Source: Mycolicibacterium flavescens
GTDB lineage: Bacteria; Actinomycetota; Actinomycetes; Mycobacteriales; Mycobacteriaceae
Length of the DNA stretch: 64,000 nt
NCBI RefSeq assembly: GCF_001722335.1
Contig: NZ_MIHA01000027.1
Location: 1 to 64,000 of the forward strand
Direction: 5' to 3'
Shown here piece after piece: positions 32,796 through 43,431 of the stretch. The stretch's first letter is position 1, and each line of letters starts with the position of its first letter. The position numbers and the translations under genes are program-made. The notes beneath the pieces are model-generated. The model was not told the origin of the DNA. It saw only the letters and a program-made list of their open reading frames with translations, and did not search any database.

Positions 32796-32896
32796 GCCTC
32801 AGTGAGAACTTATACGGGCTAAGTTATGTTCAGCGAGATCACAGCAACCGAAAACGACTGAGGGCGGATATGCGCGGCAATGGGCGGGATAAGTAG

Positions 32897-33325
32897 ATGC
32901 TCCGACTCGCGAAAAAGGTTTGGATTCCCATTGTCATCATCGTGGTGGTGGTGATCGCCGGCTTCACGGTCAGCCGTATCCGCACCTTCTTCGGCGCTGA
33001 GGGCATCATCGTCACGCCCAGGGTGTTCGCCGAGGACCCCGAGCCGTTCGACCCCAAGGTCATCAAGTACGAGATCTTCGGTACCGGCTCGTACGCCGAT
33101 ATCAACTATCTGGATCTCGATGCCCGTCCTCAACGCGTCGACGGTGCGACGCTGCCCTGGACTCTGACGTTGCAGACCACGGCGCCTTCGGCCGCCCCCA
33201 ACATCGTCGCCCAGGGCGACGGCGGGAGCATCACCTGCCGGATCACTGTCGATGACGAAGTCAAAGATGAAAGAACCTCCACAGGCGTGAACGCTCAAAC
33301 CTTCTGCTTTGTGAAATCCGCATGA
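32897..33325 (+). CDS. mmpS: MmpS accessory membrane protein
   Basis: A 142-residue protein with a single N-terminal membrane helix ([18 protein letters not shown], residues 8-26) and a periplasmic beta-domain. Family features are [43 protein letters not shown] and [31 protein letters not shown], with two cysteines likely paired. MmpS proteins form the envelope partner of MmpL exporters. The stop overlaps the mmpL start by four bases. It is closest in type to MmpS4/5, which serve siderophore or drug export. Confidence 0.93.
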   Translation: MLRLAKKVWIPIVIIVVVVIAGFTVSRIRTFFGAEGIIVTPRVFAEDPEPFDPKVIKYEIFGTGSYADINYLDLDARPQRVDGATLPWTLTLQTTAPSAAPNIVAQGDGGSITCRITVDDEVKDERTSTGVNAQTFCFVKSA

Positions 33326-36225
33326 GTGCGCCGACGAACGAGCCGGCCACCGACGCCTTCCCGCCGGTCCGGCACGCGAAGCGGCCGTTCATCCCGCGGG
33401 CGATCCGGACCTTCGCGCTCCCGATCATCATCGGCTGGATCGCGCTGATCGCGCTGGTCAATGTCACTGTGCCGCAGCTGGAAGAGGTCGGCCAGCAACG
33501 CGCCGTTTCGATGAGCCCGAGCTTCGCGCCATCGATGATCGCGATGAAGCGCGTCGGCAAGGTCTTCGAGGAGTACGACTCAGACAGCTCGGCGATGATC
33601 GTCATCGAGGGCGACAAGCCGCTCGGCGACGACACCCGCGCCTTCTACGGCGATATGGTCGCCAAGCTCGAGGCTGACACCAAGCACGTGCAGAGCGTGC
33701 AGGACTTCTGGAGCGATCCGCTCACCGCGTCGGGTGCGCAGAGCAGCGACGGCAAGGCCGCCTACGTGCAGGTCTACCTGTCCGGGAACCAGGGCGAAGC
33801 GCTGGCCAACGAGTCGGTGGAAGCCGTGCAGTCCCTTGTCGAAGGCATGCAGCCGCCGCCCGGGGTGAAGGTGTTCGTGACCGGCCCGGCGGCACTGGCC
33901 GCCGACCAGCACATCGCCAGCGACCGCAGCATCCGGGTGATCGAGGCGCTCACCTTCACCGTGATCATCATCATGCTGCTGCTGGTCTACCGCTCGATCA
34001 TCACCGTGGTGCTCACGCTGGTGATGGTGGTACTGCAGTTGGCTGCCGCCCGAGGCGTGGTGGCGTTCCTCGGGTATCACGAGATCATCGGGCTCTCCCC
34101 ATTCGCCAGCAACCTGCTCGTCACGTTGGCGATCGCGGCCGGCACCGACTACGCGATCTTCCTGACGGGTCGCTATCAGGAGGCCCGCGGCACCGGGGAA
34201 GACCGGGAGTCCGCGTATTACACGATGTTCCACGGCACCGCACACGTGGTGCTGGGGTCGGGCCTGACAATCGCCGGTGCGCTGTTCTGCCTGAGTTTCA
34301 CCAGGCTGCCGTACTTCCAGACAATGGGTGTGCCGCTGGCCGTCGGAATGGTGACCGGGGTCGTCGCGTCGTTGACCCTCGCGCCGGCGATCATCAGCAT
34401 CGCGAGCAGATTCGGCAAGGTGCTCGAACCCAAGCGGGCGATGCGGGTGCGCGGCTGGCGCAAGGTCGGGGCCGCAGTGGTGCGCTGGCCCGGGCCGATT
34501 CTCGTTGCGACAGTGGCGCTTTCGCTGGTGGGCCTGCTCGCGCTGCCGGGCTATCGCACCAACTACAACGACCGCAACTACCTGCCCGCCGACCTGCCGG
34601 CCAACGAGGGCTACGCCGCTGCGGACCGACACTTCTCGCAGGCCCGGATGAACCCCGAGCTGTTGATGGTCGAAAGTGACCACGACCTGCGCAACTCGGC
34701 GGACTTCCTGGTGATCGACAAGATCGCCAAACAGATCTTCCGGGTGCCGGGGATCTCGCGGGTGCAGGCCATCACCCGCCCCGACGGTAAGCCGATCGAG
34801 CACACGTCGATCCCGTTCCAGATCAGCATGCAGGGCACCACCCAGCAGATGAACCAGAAGTACCTTCAGGACCGGATGGCCGACATGCTGGTGCAGGCCG
34901 ACGAGATGGGTAAGACCATCGAGACCATGGAGAAGATGTCCGCCCTCACCGAGGAGATGGCGGCCACCACGCACAGCATGGTCACGAAGATGAAGGACAT
35001 GACGGTCGACGTCGCCGAATTGCGCGACAACATCGCGAATTTCGACGACTTCTTCCGGCCCATCCGCAACTACTTCTACTGGGAACCGAAGTGCTACAAC
35101 ATCCCGATCTGTTGGGCGCTGCGGTCGATCTTCGACACCCTTGACGGCATCGACACGATGACCCACGACATCCAGGACCTGATCCCGGAGATGGAGCGGC
35201 TGGATGAGCTGATGCCGCAGATGGTCACGCTGATGCCGCCGATGATCGACACCATGAAGACCATGCGCACGATGATGCTGACGATGTATGCCTCGCAGAA
35301 GGGCATGCAGGATCAGATGGCTGCGCTGCAGGAGAACTCGACGGCGATGGGCGACGCGTTCGACGCGTCGATGAACGACGACTCGTTCTACCTGCCGCCG
35401 GAGGTCTTCGACAACGAAGAGTTCAAGAAGGGCATGGAGAACTTCATCTCCCCCGACGGCAAGTCGGTGCGGTTCATCATCGCCCACGACGGTGACCCGA
35501 TGACCGAGGAGGGCATCGCCCGGATCGACTCGATCAAGCAGGCGGCCAAGGAAGCCATCAAGGGCACCCCCCTCGAGGGCTCGACGATCTACCTGGCCGG
35601 TACCGCGGCGGTCTACAAGGACATGTCCGACGGCAACAACTACGACCTGATGATCGCGGCCATCCTGGCGTTGGCGTTGATCTTCACGATCATGCTGATC
35701 CTGACCCGCGCGGTGGTCGCGGCCGCGGTGATCGTCGGGACCGTGGTGGTCTCGCTGGGCGCGTCGTTCGGGTTGTCGATCCTGATCTGGCAGCACATCC
35801 TGGGCATCGAACTGCACTGGATGGTGATGGCGATGGCGATCATCGTGCTGCTTGCCGTCGGCGCCGACTACAACCTGCTGTTGGTCTCCCGGCTGAAAGA
35901 GGAACTGCACGCCGGCATCAACACCGGCATCATCCGGGCGATGGGTGGCAGCGGTTCGGTGGTGACCTCGGCGGGCCTGGTGTTCGCGTTCACCATGATG
36001 TCGATGGCGGTCAGCGAACTGACGGTCATCGGCCAGGTCGGCACCACGATCGGGTTGGGTCTGCTGTTCGACACGCTGGTGATCCGAGCGTTCATGACGC
36101 CTTCGATCGCAGCGCTGATGGGTAAGTGGTTCTGGTGGCCACAGCGGGTCCGGGCCCGGCCGGTGCCCGTGCCGTGGCCCACGCCGCGGGAAGTGACGAC
36201 GACGTCGGAAGGAAGCCAGTCATGA
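33322..36225 (+). CDS. mmpL: MmpL RND-type exporter (MmpL4/5-like), first copy
   Basis: A 967-residue RND exporter with 12 predicted helices in two halves. The proton-relay segments are [23 protein letters not shown] in helix 4-5 of half 1 and [19 protein letters not shown] in half 2, both with the family Asp-Tyr. The Met-rich periplasmic coiled coil (about 530-690; [18 protein letters not shown], later [15 protein letters not shown]) is the long hairpin found in MmpL4/5. It moves a lipid or siderophore across the inner membrane, driven by protons, together with the coupled MmpS. The ATG at 33322 overlaps the mmpS stop. Confidence 0.95.
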   Translation: MSAPTNEPATDAFPPVRHAKRPFIPRAIRTFALPIIIGWIALIALVNVTVPQLEEVGQQRAVSMSPSFAPSMIAMKRVGKVFEEYDSDSSAMIVIEGDKPLGDDTRAFYGDMVAKLEADTKHVQSVQDFWSDPLTASGAQSSDGKAAYVQVYLSGNQGEALANESVEAVQSLVEGMQPPPGVKVFVTGPAALAADQHIASDRSIRVIEALTFTVIIIMLLLVYRSIITVVLTLVMVVLQLAAARGVVAFLGYHEIIGLSPFASNLLVTLAIAAGTDYAIFLTGRYQEARGTGEDRESAYYTMFHGTAHVVLGSGLTIAGALFCLSFTRLPYFQTMGVPLAVGMVTGVVASLTLAPAIISIASRFGKVLEPKRAMRVRGWRKVGAAVVRWPGPILVATVALSLVGLLALPGYRTNYNDRNYLPADLPANEGYAAADRHFSQARMNPELLMVESDHDLRNSADFLVIDKIAKQIFRVPGISRVQAITRPDGKPIEHTSIPFQISMQGTTQQMNQKYLQDRMADMLVQADEMGKTIETMEKMSALTEEMAATTHSMVTKMKDMTVDVAELRDNIANFDDFFRPIRNYFYWEPKCYNIPICWALRSIFDTLDGIDTMTHDIQDLIPEMERLDELMPQMVTLMPPMIDTMKTMRTMMLTMYASQKGMQDQMAALQENSTAMGDAFDASMNDDSFYLPPEVFDNEEFKKGMENFISPDGKSVRFIIAHDGDPMTEEGIARIDSIKQAAKEAIKGTPLEGSTIYLAGTAAVYKDMSDGNNYDLMIAAILALALIFTIMLILTRAVVAAAVIVGTVVVSLGASFGLSILIWQHILGIELHWMVMAMAIIVLLAVGADYNLLLVSRLKEELHAGINTGIIRAMGGSGSVVTSAGLVFAFTMMSMAVSELTVIGQVGTTIGLGLLFDTLVIRAFMTPSIAALMGKWFWWPQRVRARPVPVPWPTPREVTTTSEGSQS

Positions 36226-36548
36226 AACGACTGATCGCCGCGATGGCCACGCCGGTGGCGGCCCTGGTGTTGGCGGCGCCGGCGCAGGCCGACCCCGACA
36301 CCGACTTCGCCAACGAGTTGCACACCTACGGCATCTACGGGCAGAAGGACTACAACGCCTGGATCGGCAAGATCACCTGCAAGCGGCAGCGCAACGGCGT
36401 GGACAAGAGCGCCCACGATTCAGCGCAGTTCGTGCAGAACCAGCTGGAGCGCAGCCAGAACAGCACCGAGCAGTCCTACCAGTTCCTGGCGGCTGCGATG
36501 CGGTTCTACTGCCCGGACCTGCTGCCGATTCTGGATCAGGCGCGATGA
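36222..36548 (+). CDS. DUF732 secreted protein, coupled to mmpL
   Basis: A 108-residue exported protein. Signal peptide [23 protein letters not shown], then [40 protein letters not shown] and [15 protein letters not shown], with two cysteines: the DUF732 pattern. Its ATG overlaps the mmpL stop and its own stop overlaps the next gene, so it is made with the exporter. It may help MmpL cargo reach the outer layer; that is inference from the overlaps alone. Confidence 0.85.
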   Translation: MKRLIAAMATPVAALVLAAPAQADPDTDFANELHTYGIYGQKDYNAWIGKITCKRQRNGVDKSAHDSAQFVQNQLERSQNSTEQSYQFLAAAMRFYCPDLLPILDQAR

Positions 36549-37015
36549 CCGCGATCACGAGGAGTCGAAAAGTGTTCCGTAAAGCGAGCATTGCGCTGGC
36601 GTCCGTGGGATGCGCAGCGATGCTGTTCCCCGTCACCGCGTCCGCCGACGCGACCGACGACTACCCGATCCCCAACCGGATGCTCAAGACGACGTGCACG
36701 GTCGACCAGTACATGGCCGCGGTGCGCGACACCGACCCGGTGTACTTCGAGCGCTACATGATCGACTACCACAACCGGCCGGCCGATGTTCAGCAGGCCG
36801 CCCGCGACCGCATCTACTGGTTCTTCTCGCTCGACTACGCCGGTCGGCGGCAGTATTCGGAGAACACCGCGACCAACGTGTACTACGAACAGGTCGCCAC
36901 CCGGTGGGGTAACTGGGCCAAGCTGTTCTTCAACAACAAGGGCGTCGTCTCGCACGGCACCGAGATTTGCCAGAACTACCCGCCGAGCCAGCCGGAGATC
37001 TGGAACTGGCGCTGA
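36545..37015 (+). CDS. secreted protein, DUF5078-like
   Basis: A 156-residue exported protein with an N-terminal signal (SRKVFRKASIALASVGCAAMLFPVTASA). The mature part is rich in Tyr, Trp and Asn (DYPIPNRMLKTTCTVDQYMAAVRDTDPVYFERYMIDYHNRP, ending YPPSQPEIWNWR) and has two cysteines. I recall this as a mycobacterial family labelled DUF5078, found near mmpL genes. It is the last gene of the four-gene mmpS-mmpL operon, coupled by a four-base overlap. Function unknown. Confidence 0.8.
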   Translation: MTAITRSRKVFRKASIALASVGCAAMLFPVTASADATDDYPIPNRMLKTTCTVDQYMAAVRDTDPVYFERYMIDYHNRPADVQQAARDRIYWFFSLDYAGRRQYSENTATNVYYEQVATRWGNWAKLFFNNKGVVSHGTEICQNYPPSQPEIWNWR

Positions 37016-37027
37016 CCGCTCACCCGG

Positions 37028-38278
37028 TCAGGGCAGTCCGCCGAACAGCGGGCTGAGCACGACCTGGATCGGGTCCGGCGGAGGCAGCGGGGCCGGCAGC
37101 GCCTCGGGCGCAGCCGCAGGTGGCGGGCCGGCCGGGAGCGCCTCGGGCGCCGGAGGCGCCGGCGCCGGCAGCACGTCCGGCGGCGGGATCAGCGGTGCCG
37201 CCTCGGGTGCTGGTTCGCTGACACCCACCGGTGCCGCGGTCAGTGGTTCGGCGACGGCCGGTGCCGCGACGGCGGGTACCGCTTCCTGCGCGGCTTCGAC
37301 CACCACGGCGGGCGGGGTCTCGGGCTGCACCGGAGCGGCCGCGTACTGCTGCACCACGGCCGGGGTGCGGGGCACCGACGGCACCGCGTGCACGCTGATC
37401 GACGATGTCGCGGAATGCACGGCCACGGTGGAGGTCTCGGCGGCGGTTTCCGTCGGCGCGGGGGGTGCGTCGTCGGCGGCCAGCCCGACACCGATCGCGA
37501 ACAACGCCGAGACACCGGCCACGAGCACGGCCGCGGCCCGGGCGGGCGTGCTGAACCGCGCCCAGGGGCGTGATTCGGATGTTGTCGGGGTTTTCGGCGC
37601 CGGTACCGCCGCCGGTTCAGGTTCGGCGACCGCGGCCAGCGCCGCGCCGCGGGCGAGTGTGAGTTGCGCCTCGTCGGAGGCGATCACCGGCATCGGTAGC
37701 GCTTCGTCGACGGTGGCGGCGACGAGTTCGAGATCACCGCGTGTGCCGAGCAGGAACAGGCTTTCCGGCTGCGCGCAGTTCACCTCGAAGACCCCGGTCA
37801 GCCAGCGCGCGATACCGTCGGCACTCTCCCGCATCTTGGTGGTCGCGGTGCGCACGGAGTTGTGCAGCACCGACACCACCGTCACGGCCGACGGCTCGAC
37901 CACACACAGCGCGCACCGCTCGAATCCGAGATGCCGGCCGAACCGCCGCGCCCACTGCTGGGCAGCGTCTGCCAGCGGAACCGCGCTTACCGAGTCAAAG
38001 CCCATGTCCGACAACGATTTCAGCAGCAGCGTCGCCTTGGCTTCGACGTCGTTGCTCCACGTCAGGCCGATCAGCCGCACCTGGTGACCGCTGGCCTCCG
38101 CGATCGCGCGGGCACCGCGGGCGGCGGCTTCGTGCCTGGAGATGTCGCCGTCGGTGGGCACGTCGCCGTGCACGGTGAAGTGATCATGGTCCAGGGTCAC
38201 CGCGTCGGCGCCGGATCCCTGCTGCAGCACCCAGGCAATTCCGGACGACGTCATCGACATCCCGAGCACCGTGTCCAC
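37028..38278 (-). CDS. DUF7159-like membrane protein with ATPase-like domain and Pro/Ala tail
   Basis: A 416-residue protein. The N-terminal 215 residues have the alternation of an actin/HSP70-like fold (MDTVLGMSMTSSGIAWVLQQG, IGLTWSNDVEAKATLLLKSL, VVEPSAVTVVSVLHNS). A membrane helix follows (AAAVLVAGVSALFAIGVGLAADD, about 254-275). The outside tail of about 140 residues is Pro/Ala/Val-rich (PAPAPPAPEALPAGPPP). Mycobacterial proteins of this layout (Rv0312 type, by recollection) have no known function. It is convergent with the operon before it. The start is GTG 38278, after GAAGGTGAGG. Confidence 0.8.
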   Translation of the reverse strand: MDTVLGMSMTSSGIAWVLQQGSGADAVTLDHDHFTVHGDVPTDGDISRHEAAARGARAIAEASGHQVRLIGLTWSNDVEAKATLLLKSLSDMGFDSVSAVPLADAAQQWARRFGRHLGFERCALCVVEPSAVTVVSVLHNSVRTATTKMRESADGIARWLTGVFEVNCAQPESLFLLGTRGDLELVAATVDEALPMPVIASDEAQLTLARGAALAAVAEPEPAAVPAPKTPTTSESRPWARFSTPARAAAVLVAGVSALFAIGVGLAADDAPPAPTETAAETSTVAVHSATSSISVHAVPSVPRTPAVVQQYAAAPVQPETPPAVVVEAAQEAVPAVAAPAVAEPLTAAPVGVSEPAPEAAPLIPPPDVLPAPAPPAPEALPAGPPPAAAPEALPAPLPPPDPIQVVLSPLFGGLP

Positions 38279-38472
38279 GCTGCCTCACCTTCGTCGATGT
38301 TCGATTCGCTACCGCTGGGCTACCGGCGCAGCCCGGTGCGGCGAACCGAGCATAGTTTGCTCCGCGGTGCGGGGCACGCCGAAGCCGCGATGGGTTCCGG
38401 CGCTACCGCGGTTATCGCAAATATGAGTCGGGTGTTACATATGAGGCTGCTCTTGCCGATGAGGTTGCGCGG

Positions 38473-38898
38473 TTACCCGCCCGTGCCGCCTGCGCCACCG
38501 GCCCCGCCCGCTCCTCCGGCGCCACCCGCTCCACCAGCGCCGCCGGCGCCACCCGCTCCACCGGCACCGCCGGAACCGCCCGATCCACCGGCACCACCAC
38601 CGTCTTCGCCGCCCTGGCCGCCGGCGCCGCCGCGTCCACCGGCAGCGCCGTCGGGACCCGCCGGACCGTCGGCGCCGTCCCGCCCGTCGGGCCCGTGCCC
38701 TGACTGGTCAGCTGGGGTCGGTGACATCGGCGGGGTGGTCGTCCGAGGCGGCGGAGAAGTGGACGGACTCGACGTCACCGGCGTCGTCGACGGTTCGGTA
38801 GGTGCCGGCCCGGAGTCACAGGCCGTCATCGTCAAAAGGCCCACGACCGCCACGAGCGCGCAGCGCGCCCCGCCCACGAACATCCGTTGCTGCGACAT
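38473..38898 (-). CDS. lipoprotein with collagen-like then Gly-Gly-Ala repeat tail
   Basis: A 141-residue lipoprotein. The signal has lipobox LLTMTAC (Cys near residue 27), so it is lipid-anchored outside. A Thr/Ser/Pro stretch follows (PTEPSTTPVTSSPSTSPPP), then Gly-X-Y triplets like collagen (GPDGRDGADGPAGPDGAAGG) for about ten units, then an almost pure GGA run to the end (GGAGGAGGAGG). The tail looks like a small PGRS-type surface fibre. I start at the ATG 6 bases after GGGGGAG (MSQQRMFVGG); earlier ATGs exist at 38904 and 38913. Function is not known. Confidence 0.75.
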   Translation of the reverse strand: MSQQRMFVGGARCALVAVVGLLTMTACDSGPAPTEPSTTPVTSSPSTSPPPRTTTPPMSPTPADQSGHGPDGRDGADGPAGPDGAAGGRGGAGGQGGEDGGGAGGSGGSGGAGGAGGAGGAGGAGGAGGAGGAGGAGGTGG

Positions 38899-39192
38899 CC
38901 TCATCTCCCCCATGGCGCCACGGTAACGGAGTTTGCCGGGCGAAAGCTCGGTTAACGTCGTAGTAAATTCGCCTGCCGAGTTGTCGAACGCGCGGGGTTC
39001 GGCGCCGACGGCCCCGATTCCGCCACGCGGGCGGCGCATCCACCCCGCGCCGAGACCCGCCGCCGCGGAATTGGTTAAATAAGCTGCGCAGTTCGCTGCG
39101 AACGCGATTTCTGACTACCCGCCCGACTCCTTCTTCTGGTAGGACTGAGGCGGTCCTAACAACGCCGGGAGGAGCTCCGCCGAGGTGAACTG
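38899..39192. other. 294-bp intergenic region between lipoprotein and second mmpL
   Basis: This region separates the divergent lipoprotein and second mmpL genes. Apart from the short inverted repeat at 39140-39158 and a patch with TTAAATAAG near 39075 that could be a promoter element, nothing else is recognisable. No open frame with mycobacterial codon bias is present. Confidence 0.5.
39140..39158. promoter_or_regulatory. inverted repeat upstream of second mmpL
   Basis: TAGGAC and its inverse GTCCTA flank seven bases (TGAGGCG) at 39140-39158, 34 bp before the mmpL start. It could be an operator or a 5-prime leader hairpin. There is no similar sequence before the first mmpS-mmpL operon. Confidence 0.4.
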
Positions 39193-42063
39193 GTGAGCGC
39201 CCCAACCCAGCACGCCGCCCCGACCGAGCACGATCGCCGGTCCTTGCTGGCCACATGGATCCGCCGACTGTCGATCCCGATCATGATCGGGTGGGTGCTG
39301 CTCATCGCGGTGCTGAACGTCAGCGTCCCGCAGCTCGAGGTCGTCGGGCAGCTGCGGTCTGTGTCGATGAGCCCGTCCGAAGCGCCTTCGGTGATCGCGA
39401 TGCAGCGCGTCGGCAAGGTCTTCGAGGAGTTCGAGTCCGACAGCGCGGCGATGATCGTGCTGGAAGGCGAACAGCCGCTCGACGACGAGGCGCGCAGCTA
39501 TTACAACCGGCTCGTCGCCGCGCTCGAGGCCGACGACAAACACGTCGAGCACATCCAGGACTTCTGGGGCGACCCGCTGACCGAAGCGGCGGCGGTCAGC
39601 GCCGACGGCAAGGCGGTCTACGTCCAGGCCTATCTCGCGGGCAACATGGGCGAGGCGCTGTCGAACGAGTCGGTGGAGGCGGTCAAGCAGATCGTCGACG
39701 GGCTACCCCCGCCGCCCGGGCTGAAGGTCTTCGTCACCGGCGGCTCGGCCCTGGTCGCCGACCAACAGATCGCCAGCGACCGCAGCATCCGGATCATCGA
39801 GTACGTCACGTTCGCGGTCATCATCACGATGCTGCTGCTGGTGTACCGGTCGATCGTGACGGTGCTGATCACGCTGGTGATGGTGGTCCTGGCGCTGGCG
39901 GCCACCCGCGGCGTCGTGGCCTTCCTCGGGTATCACGAGCTGATCGGGCTGTCGACGTTCGCGACCAACCTTCTGGTGACGCTCGCAATCGCCGCCTCGA
40001 CCGACTACGCGATCTTCCTCATCGGGCGCTATCAGGAGGCGCGCACGGTCGGCGAGGATCGGCTGACGGCGTACCACACGATGTTCCACGGCACCGCGCA
40101 TGTGGTGCTGGGCTCCGGTATGACGATCGCCGGCGCGACGTTCTGCCTGTCGTTCACCCGGCTGCCGTACTTCCAGTCGCTGGGTGTGCCGCTGGCCGTG
40201 GGTATGACCACCGCGGTGTTCGTCGCCCTGACACTGGGCCCGGCGATCATCACCGTCGCCAGCCGCTTCGGGCTGCTCGAACCCAAACGCGCGATGCGGA
40301 TCCGGGGTTGGCGCAAGATCGGTGCCCTGATCGTCCGCTGGCCGGGCCCTGTGCTGCTCGCGACGGTGTTCCTGTCGCTGATCGGGCTGCTGGCGTTGCC
40401 CGGGTACCAACCCAACTACAACGACCGGCTGTACCTTCCGCCGGATCTGCCTGCCAACGAAGGATTCGCGGCGGCCGAGCGGCATTTCTCGCCTGCCACC
40501 ATGAACCCCGAGTTGCTGCTCATCGAAAGCGATCACGACCTGCGCAACTCGGCGGACTTCCTGGTGATCGACAAGATCGCCAAGGCGGTCTTCCGGGTAC
40601 CGGGCATCTCGCGGGTGCAGGCGATCACCCGCCCCAACGGCAAACCGATCGAGTTCAGCACCATTCCGGCCCAGCTCAGCCTCAGCGGTGTCAACCAGGA
40701 GCTGAACCAGAAGTACATGGACGACCGTATGGCCGACATGCTGGTCCAGGCCGAGGAGATGCAGGTCAACATCGACACGATGACCCGCATGATGTCGCTG
40801 ATGGGTGAGATGAACGCCACCACCCACCACATGGTCGAGAAGACCCGCACCATGACCGTCGACATCACCGAACTGCGGGACTACATCTCGAATTTCGATG
40901 ACTTCTTCCGGCCCATCCGCAACTACTTCTACTGGGAACCGCACTGCTACAACATCCCGGTCTGCTCGTCGATGCGGTCGATCTTCGATGTCATCGACGG
41001 CACCAACCTGATGACCGAGAACGTGCAGGAGCTGCTTCCCGACCTCGAACGGCTCGACAAGCTGATGCCGCAGATGCTCGCGCTGATGCCATCGCAGATC
41101 GAGACGATGGAGAAGATGAAGCAGATGATGCTGACGATGCATTCCACCCAGAACGGGATGCAACAGCAGCAGGCCGCGCTGAGCGAGAACCAGTCGGCGA
41201 TGGGCGATGCGTTCAACGACTCGTGGAATGACGACACGTTCTATCTGCCGCCGGAGATCTTCGACAACGAAGAGTTCAAGCGCGGTATGGAGAACTTCAT
41301 CTCCCCCAACGGGCATGCGGTGCGAATGATCGTCCAGCACGAGGGCGATCCGCTCTCCGCCGACGGCATCGACCGCATCGACGCGATCAAGCAGGCCGCC
41401 AAGGAAGCGATCAAGGGCACCCCGCTGGAAGGTTCCACGATCTACATCGGCGGCACGGCGTCGGCGTTCAAGGACATGCAGGAGGGCAACAACTACGACC
41501 TGATGATCGCGGGCATCCTCGCGCTGGCGCTGATCTTCACGATCATGCTGATCATCACCCGCAGCCTGATCGCCGCGGCGGTCATCGTGGGCACCGTGGT
41601 GCTGTCTCTCGGCGCGTCGTTCGGCCTGTCGATCCTGGTGTGGCAGCACATCCTGGGCATCGAACTGCAGTTCATGGTCATGGCGATGGCGGTGATCATC
41701 CTGTTGGCCGTCGGCGCCGACTACAACCTGCTGTTGGTGGCGCGGTTGAAGGAGGAGATCCACGCCGGTCTGAACACCGGGATCATCCGGGCGATGGGCG
41801 GCAGCGGCTCGGTGGTGACCGCCGCGGGTCTGGTGTTCGCGTTCACGATGATCTCGATGGTGGTCAGTGAGTTGACCGTCGTCGCGCAGATGGGCACGAC
41901 GATCGGTATGGGCCTGTTGTTCGACACGTTGGTGATCCGCGCGTTCATGACGCCGTCGATCGCCGCGCTGCTGGGCCGGTGGTTCTGGTGGCCGCAGTTC
42001 GTCAGGGCCCGCCCGAAGCCGGTGCCGTGGCCGACACCGACAACGACGCGCACCGACGCCTGA
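39193..42063 (+). CDS. mmpL: MmpL RND-type exporter, second copy
   Basis: A 956-residue MmpL, very like the first one throughout: shared blocks include [44 protein letters not shown] in the coiled coil, [14 protein letters not shown] and [17 protein letters not shown]. The proton-relay Asp-Tyr residues are present ([22 protein letters not shown]). There is no mmpS beside it, so it may use the MmpS from 32897 or work alone. The GTG at 39193 follows GAGG by seven bases. It is convergent with the acyltransferase gene, 4 bp apart. Confidence 0.94.
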   Translation: MSAPTQHAAPTEHDRRSLLATWIRRLSIPIMIGWVLLIAVLNVSVPQLEVVGQLRSVSMSPSEAPSVIAMQRVGKVFEEFESDSAAMIVLEGEQPLDDEARSYYNRLVAALEADDKHVEHIQDFWGDPLTEAAAVSADGKAVYVQAYLAGNMGEALSNESVEAVKQIVDGLPPPPGLKVFVTGGSALVADQQIASDRSIRIIEYVTFAVIITMLLLVYRSIVTVLITLVMVVLALAATRGVVAFLGYHELIGLSTFATNLLVTLAIAASTDYAIFLIGRYQEARTVGEDRLTAYHTMFHGTAHVVLGSGMTIAGATFCLSFTRLPYFQSLGVPLAVGMTTAVFVALTLGPAIITVASRFGLLEPKRAMRIRGWRKIGALIVRWPGPVLLATVFLSLIGLLALPGYQPNYNDRLYLPPDLPANEGFAAAERHFSPATMNPELLLIESDHDLRNSADFLVIDKIAKAVFRVPGISRVQAITRPNGKPIEFSTIPAQLSLSGVNQELNQKYMDDRMADMLVQAEEMQVNIDTMTRMMSLMGEMNATTHHMVEKTRTMTVDITELRDYISNFDDFFRPIRNYFYWEPHCYNIPVCSSMRSIFDVIDGTNLMTENVQELLPDLERLDKLMPQMLALMPSQIETMEKMKQMMLTMHSTQNGMQQQQAALSENQSAMGDAFNDSWNDDTFYLPPEIFDNEEFKRGMENFISPNGHAVRMIVQHEGDPLSADGIDRIDAIKQAAKEAIKGTPLEGSTIYIGGTASAFKDMQEGNNYDLMIAGILALALIFTIMLIITRSLIAAAVIVGTVVLSLGASFGLSILVWQHILGIELQFMVMAMAVIILLAVGADYNLLLVARLKEEIHAGLNTGIIRAMGGSGSVVTAAGLVFAFTMISMVVSELTVVAQMGTTIGMGLLFDTLVIRAFMTPSIAALLGRWFWWPQFVRARPKPVPWPTPTTTRTDA

Positions 42064-42067
42064 CCCG

Positions 42068-43363
42068 TCAAGCCTTGGCGCGCAGGCAGATCCGCGCGGT
42101 GGCGGCGGTGCCGACGAAACAGCCGAGCATGGTCCATCCGGTCGGCCCGGTCAGACCGTTCTTGGCCAGCAGCAGCAGCGCCACCCCGGCGGCGATCACC
42201 AGCACGCCCGCCGCCGCGGACCGCGCGCCTGTGCCGGAAGCCGGTGCGTCCCACCACGGCAGCCGGCGATGCTCGAGCGGTGACAGCAGGCGGAACATCG
42301 CGAACATCACCACCGCGAACACCGCGGCCCGCAGGGCCAGGCGGCCCCAAAAGCCCGCCGCGTCAACGTCATAGGCGTCCAGGCCGACGGCGTGCAGCGA
42401 GAACGCGGCGATCGCGATCGCGACGATGTGCCACAGGTACAGCGTCATCGCTCCCCCATTGCCGACGGCCACCGCGTACCAGACGCGGGGCCGCTGCGCC
42501 CACCGCGCAATAGCGCCGGCGGCGGCGACGAACGCGCACGACATCCACGTGCAGTGCAGGGCGAGCAGCAGGGTGGGCGGTGAGACGTTGGACAACTGCT
42601 CGGTGCCGGTGACGACGAGCGACACCTCGTAGGGCCCGACCATCGCCAGCGTGATCTGCGCGGCCAGCGCACCGACCGCAACCGCGAGCGCCGTGCGGCG
42701 GCCGATCAGCCGCCGGGCGTAGGCGACGCCGATGACGACGGGAATGAGCCAGACCACGACGAAGTTGGCGACGCCGGCCATGGCGGTGCCGGTCGCGATA
42801 CGGATGGTGTCGTTGAGCGCGGCGGCGGCGATGAGGCCGGCGACGACGGCGGCGGTGGCGCGCCCGCTGTCGAGGCGGGTCAGCAGCGGAACGAACGCGA
42901 GCACGACGAGGTAGACGCCGAGGAACCACAGCAGCGCGACGGATTCGCGGCCCAGATCGGCGGCGGATTCCGCACCGAGGGTCAGTCCGACGACGAACAA
43001 GGCCGCCGACCACACCGCGAGATACCAGAACACCGGCCGGCACAGTCGCTGTGCGCGGGTGAACAACCACGACCCCCACGCCCGTCCGGTGTGCCAGCCG
43101 TAGGCGCCCGCGGCGCCGCCGGCCAGAAAGAACAGCGGCATCACCTGGACCACCCAGGTGATCGGCGTGAGGGTCGGGATCTCGCCGAGGATGTTGCCGA
43201 TCCGGACACCGCCGGTGTCGATGGTGGCCAGCAGCAGCGCGCAGTGCCCGAAGATCACGACGACGAGCGCGCCGAGTCGGGCGACGTCGATGGCGCGGTC
43301 GCGGTCCGGCGGGGTGTCGGCGGCGAACTTCTCGGCGCGGGACACAGGAGTGGTCAGCGGCAT
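42068..43363 (-). CDS. acyltransferase-3 family membrane protein
   Basis: A 431-residue integral membrane protein with about ten helices. The family's catalytic His sits in the first helix (DVARLGALVVVIFGHCALLL), and VMPLFFLAGGAAGAYGW and ALHCTWMSCAFVAAAG are later typical segments; a short Arg-rich loop precedes the next helix. Such enzymes O-acetylate or acylate cell-surface glycans or lipids. It ends with LLLLAKNGLTGPTGW. I start at ATG 43363 (MPLTTPVSRAEKF). It sits 4 bp from the mmpL stop, convergent with it. Acceptor unknown. Confidence 0.87.
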   Translation of the reverse strand: MPLTTPVSRAEKFAADTPPDRDRAIDVARLGALVVVIFGHCALLLATIDTGGVRIGNILGEIPTLTPITWVVQVMPLFFLAGGAAGAYGWHTGRAWGSWLFTRAQRLCRPVFWYLAVWSAALFVVGLTLGAESAADLGRESVALLWFLGVYLVVLAFVPLLTRLDSGRATAAVVAGLIAAAALNDTIRIATGTAMAGVANFVVVWLIPVVIGVAYARRLIGRRTALAVAVGALAAQITLAMVGPYEVSLVVTGTEQLSNVSPPTLLLALHCTWMSCAFVAAAGAIARWAQRPRVWYAVAVGNGGAMTLYLWHIVAIAIAAFSLHAVGLDAYDVDAAGFWGRLALRAAVFAVVMFAMFRLLSPLEHRRLPWWDAPASGTGARSAAAGVLVIAAGVALLLLAKNGLTGPTGWTMLGCFVGTAATARICLRAKA

Positions 43364-43431
43364 GCGTTCAGCATGCCCGCGTAGGTGGTCGGCGACCATG
43401 AGTAGTACTACGTGTCGCGCCCCGTGCGCGT

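Noticed and set aside
33580..35910. Long minus-strand open frame opposite the first mmpL (and a similar one opposite the second)
   Set aside because: It is rich in His, Gln and Arg and has no recognisable domain. It follows from the high GC and codon bias of mmpL read in the opposite strand.
38280..38472. Search for a CRISPR array or riboswitch in the gap before the repeat-rich lipoprotein
   Set aside because: No regularly spaced repeats and no aptamer-like conserved core can be seen; nothing in the whole window looks like a CRISPR array.
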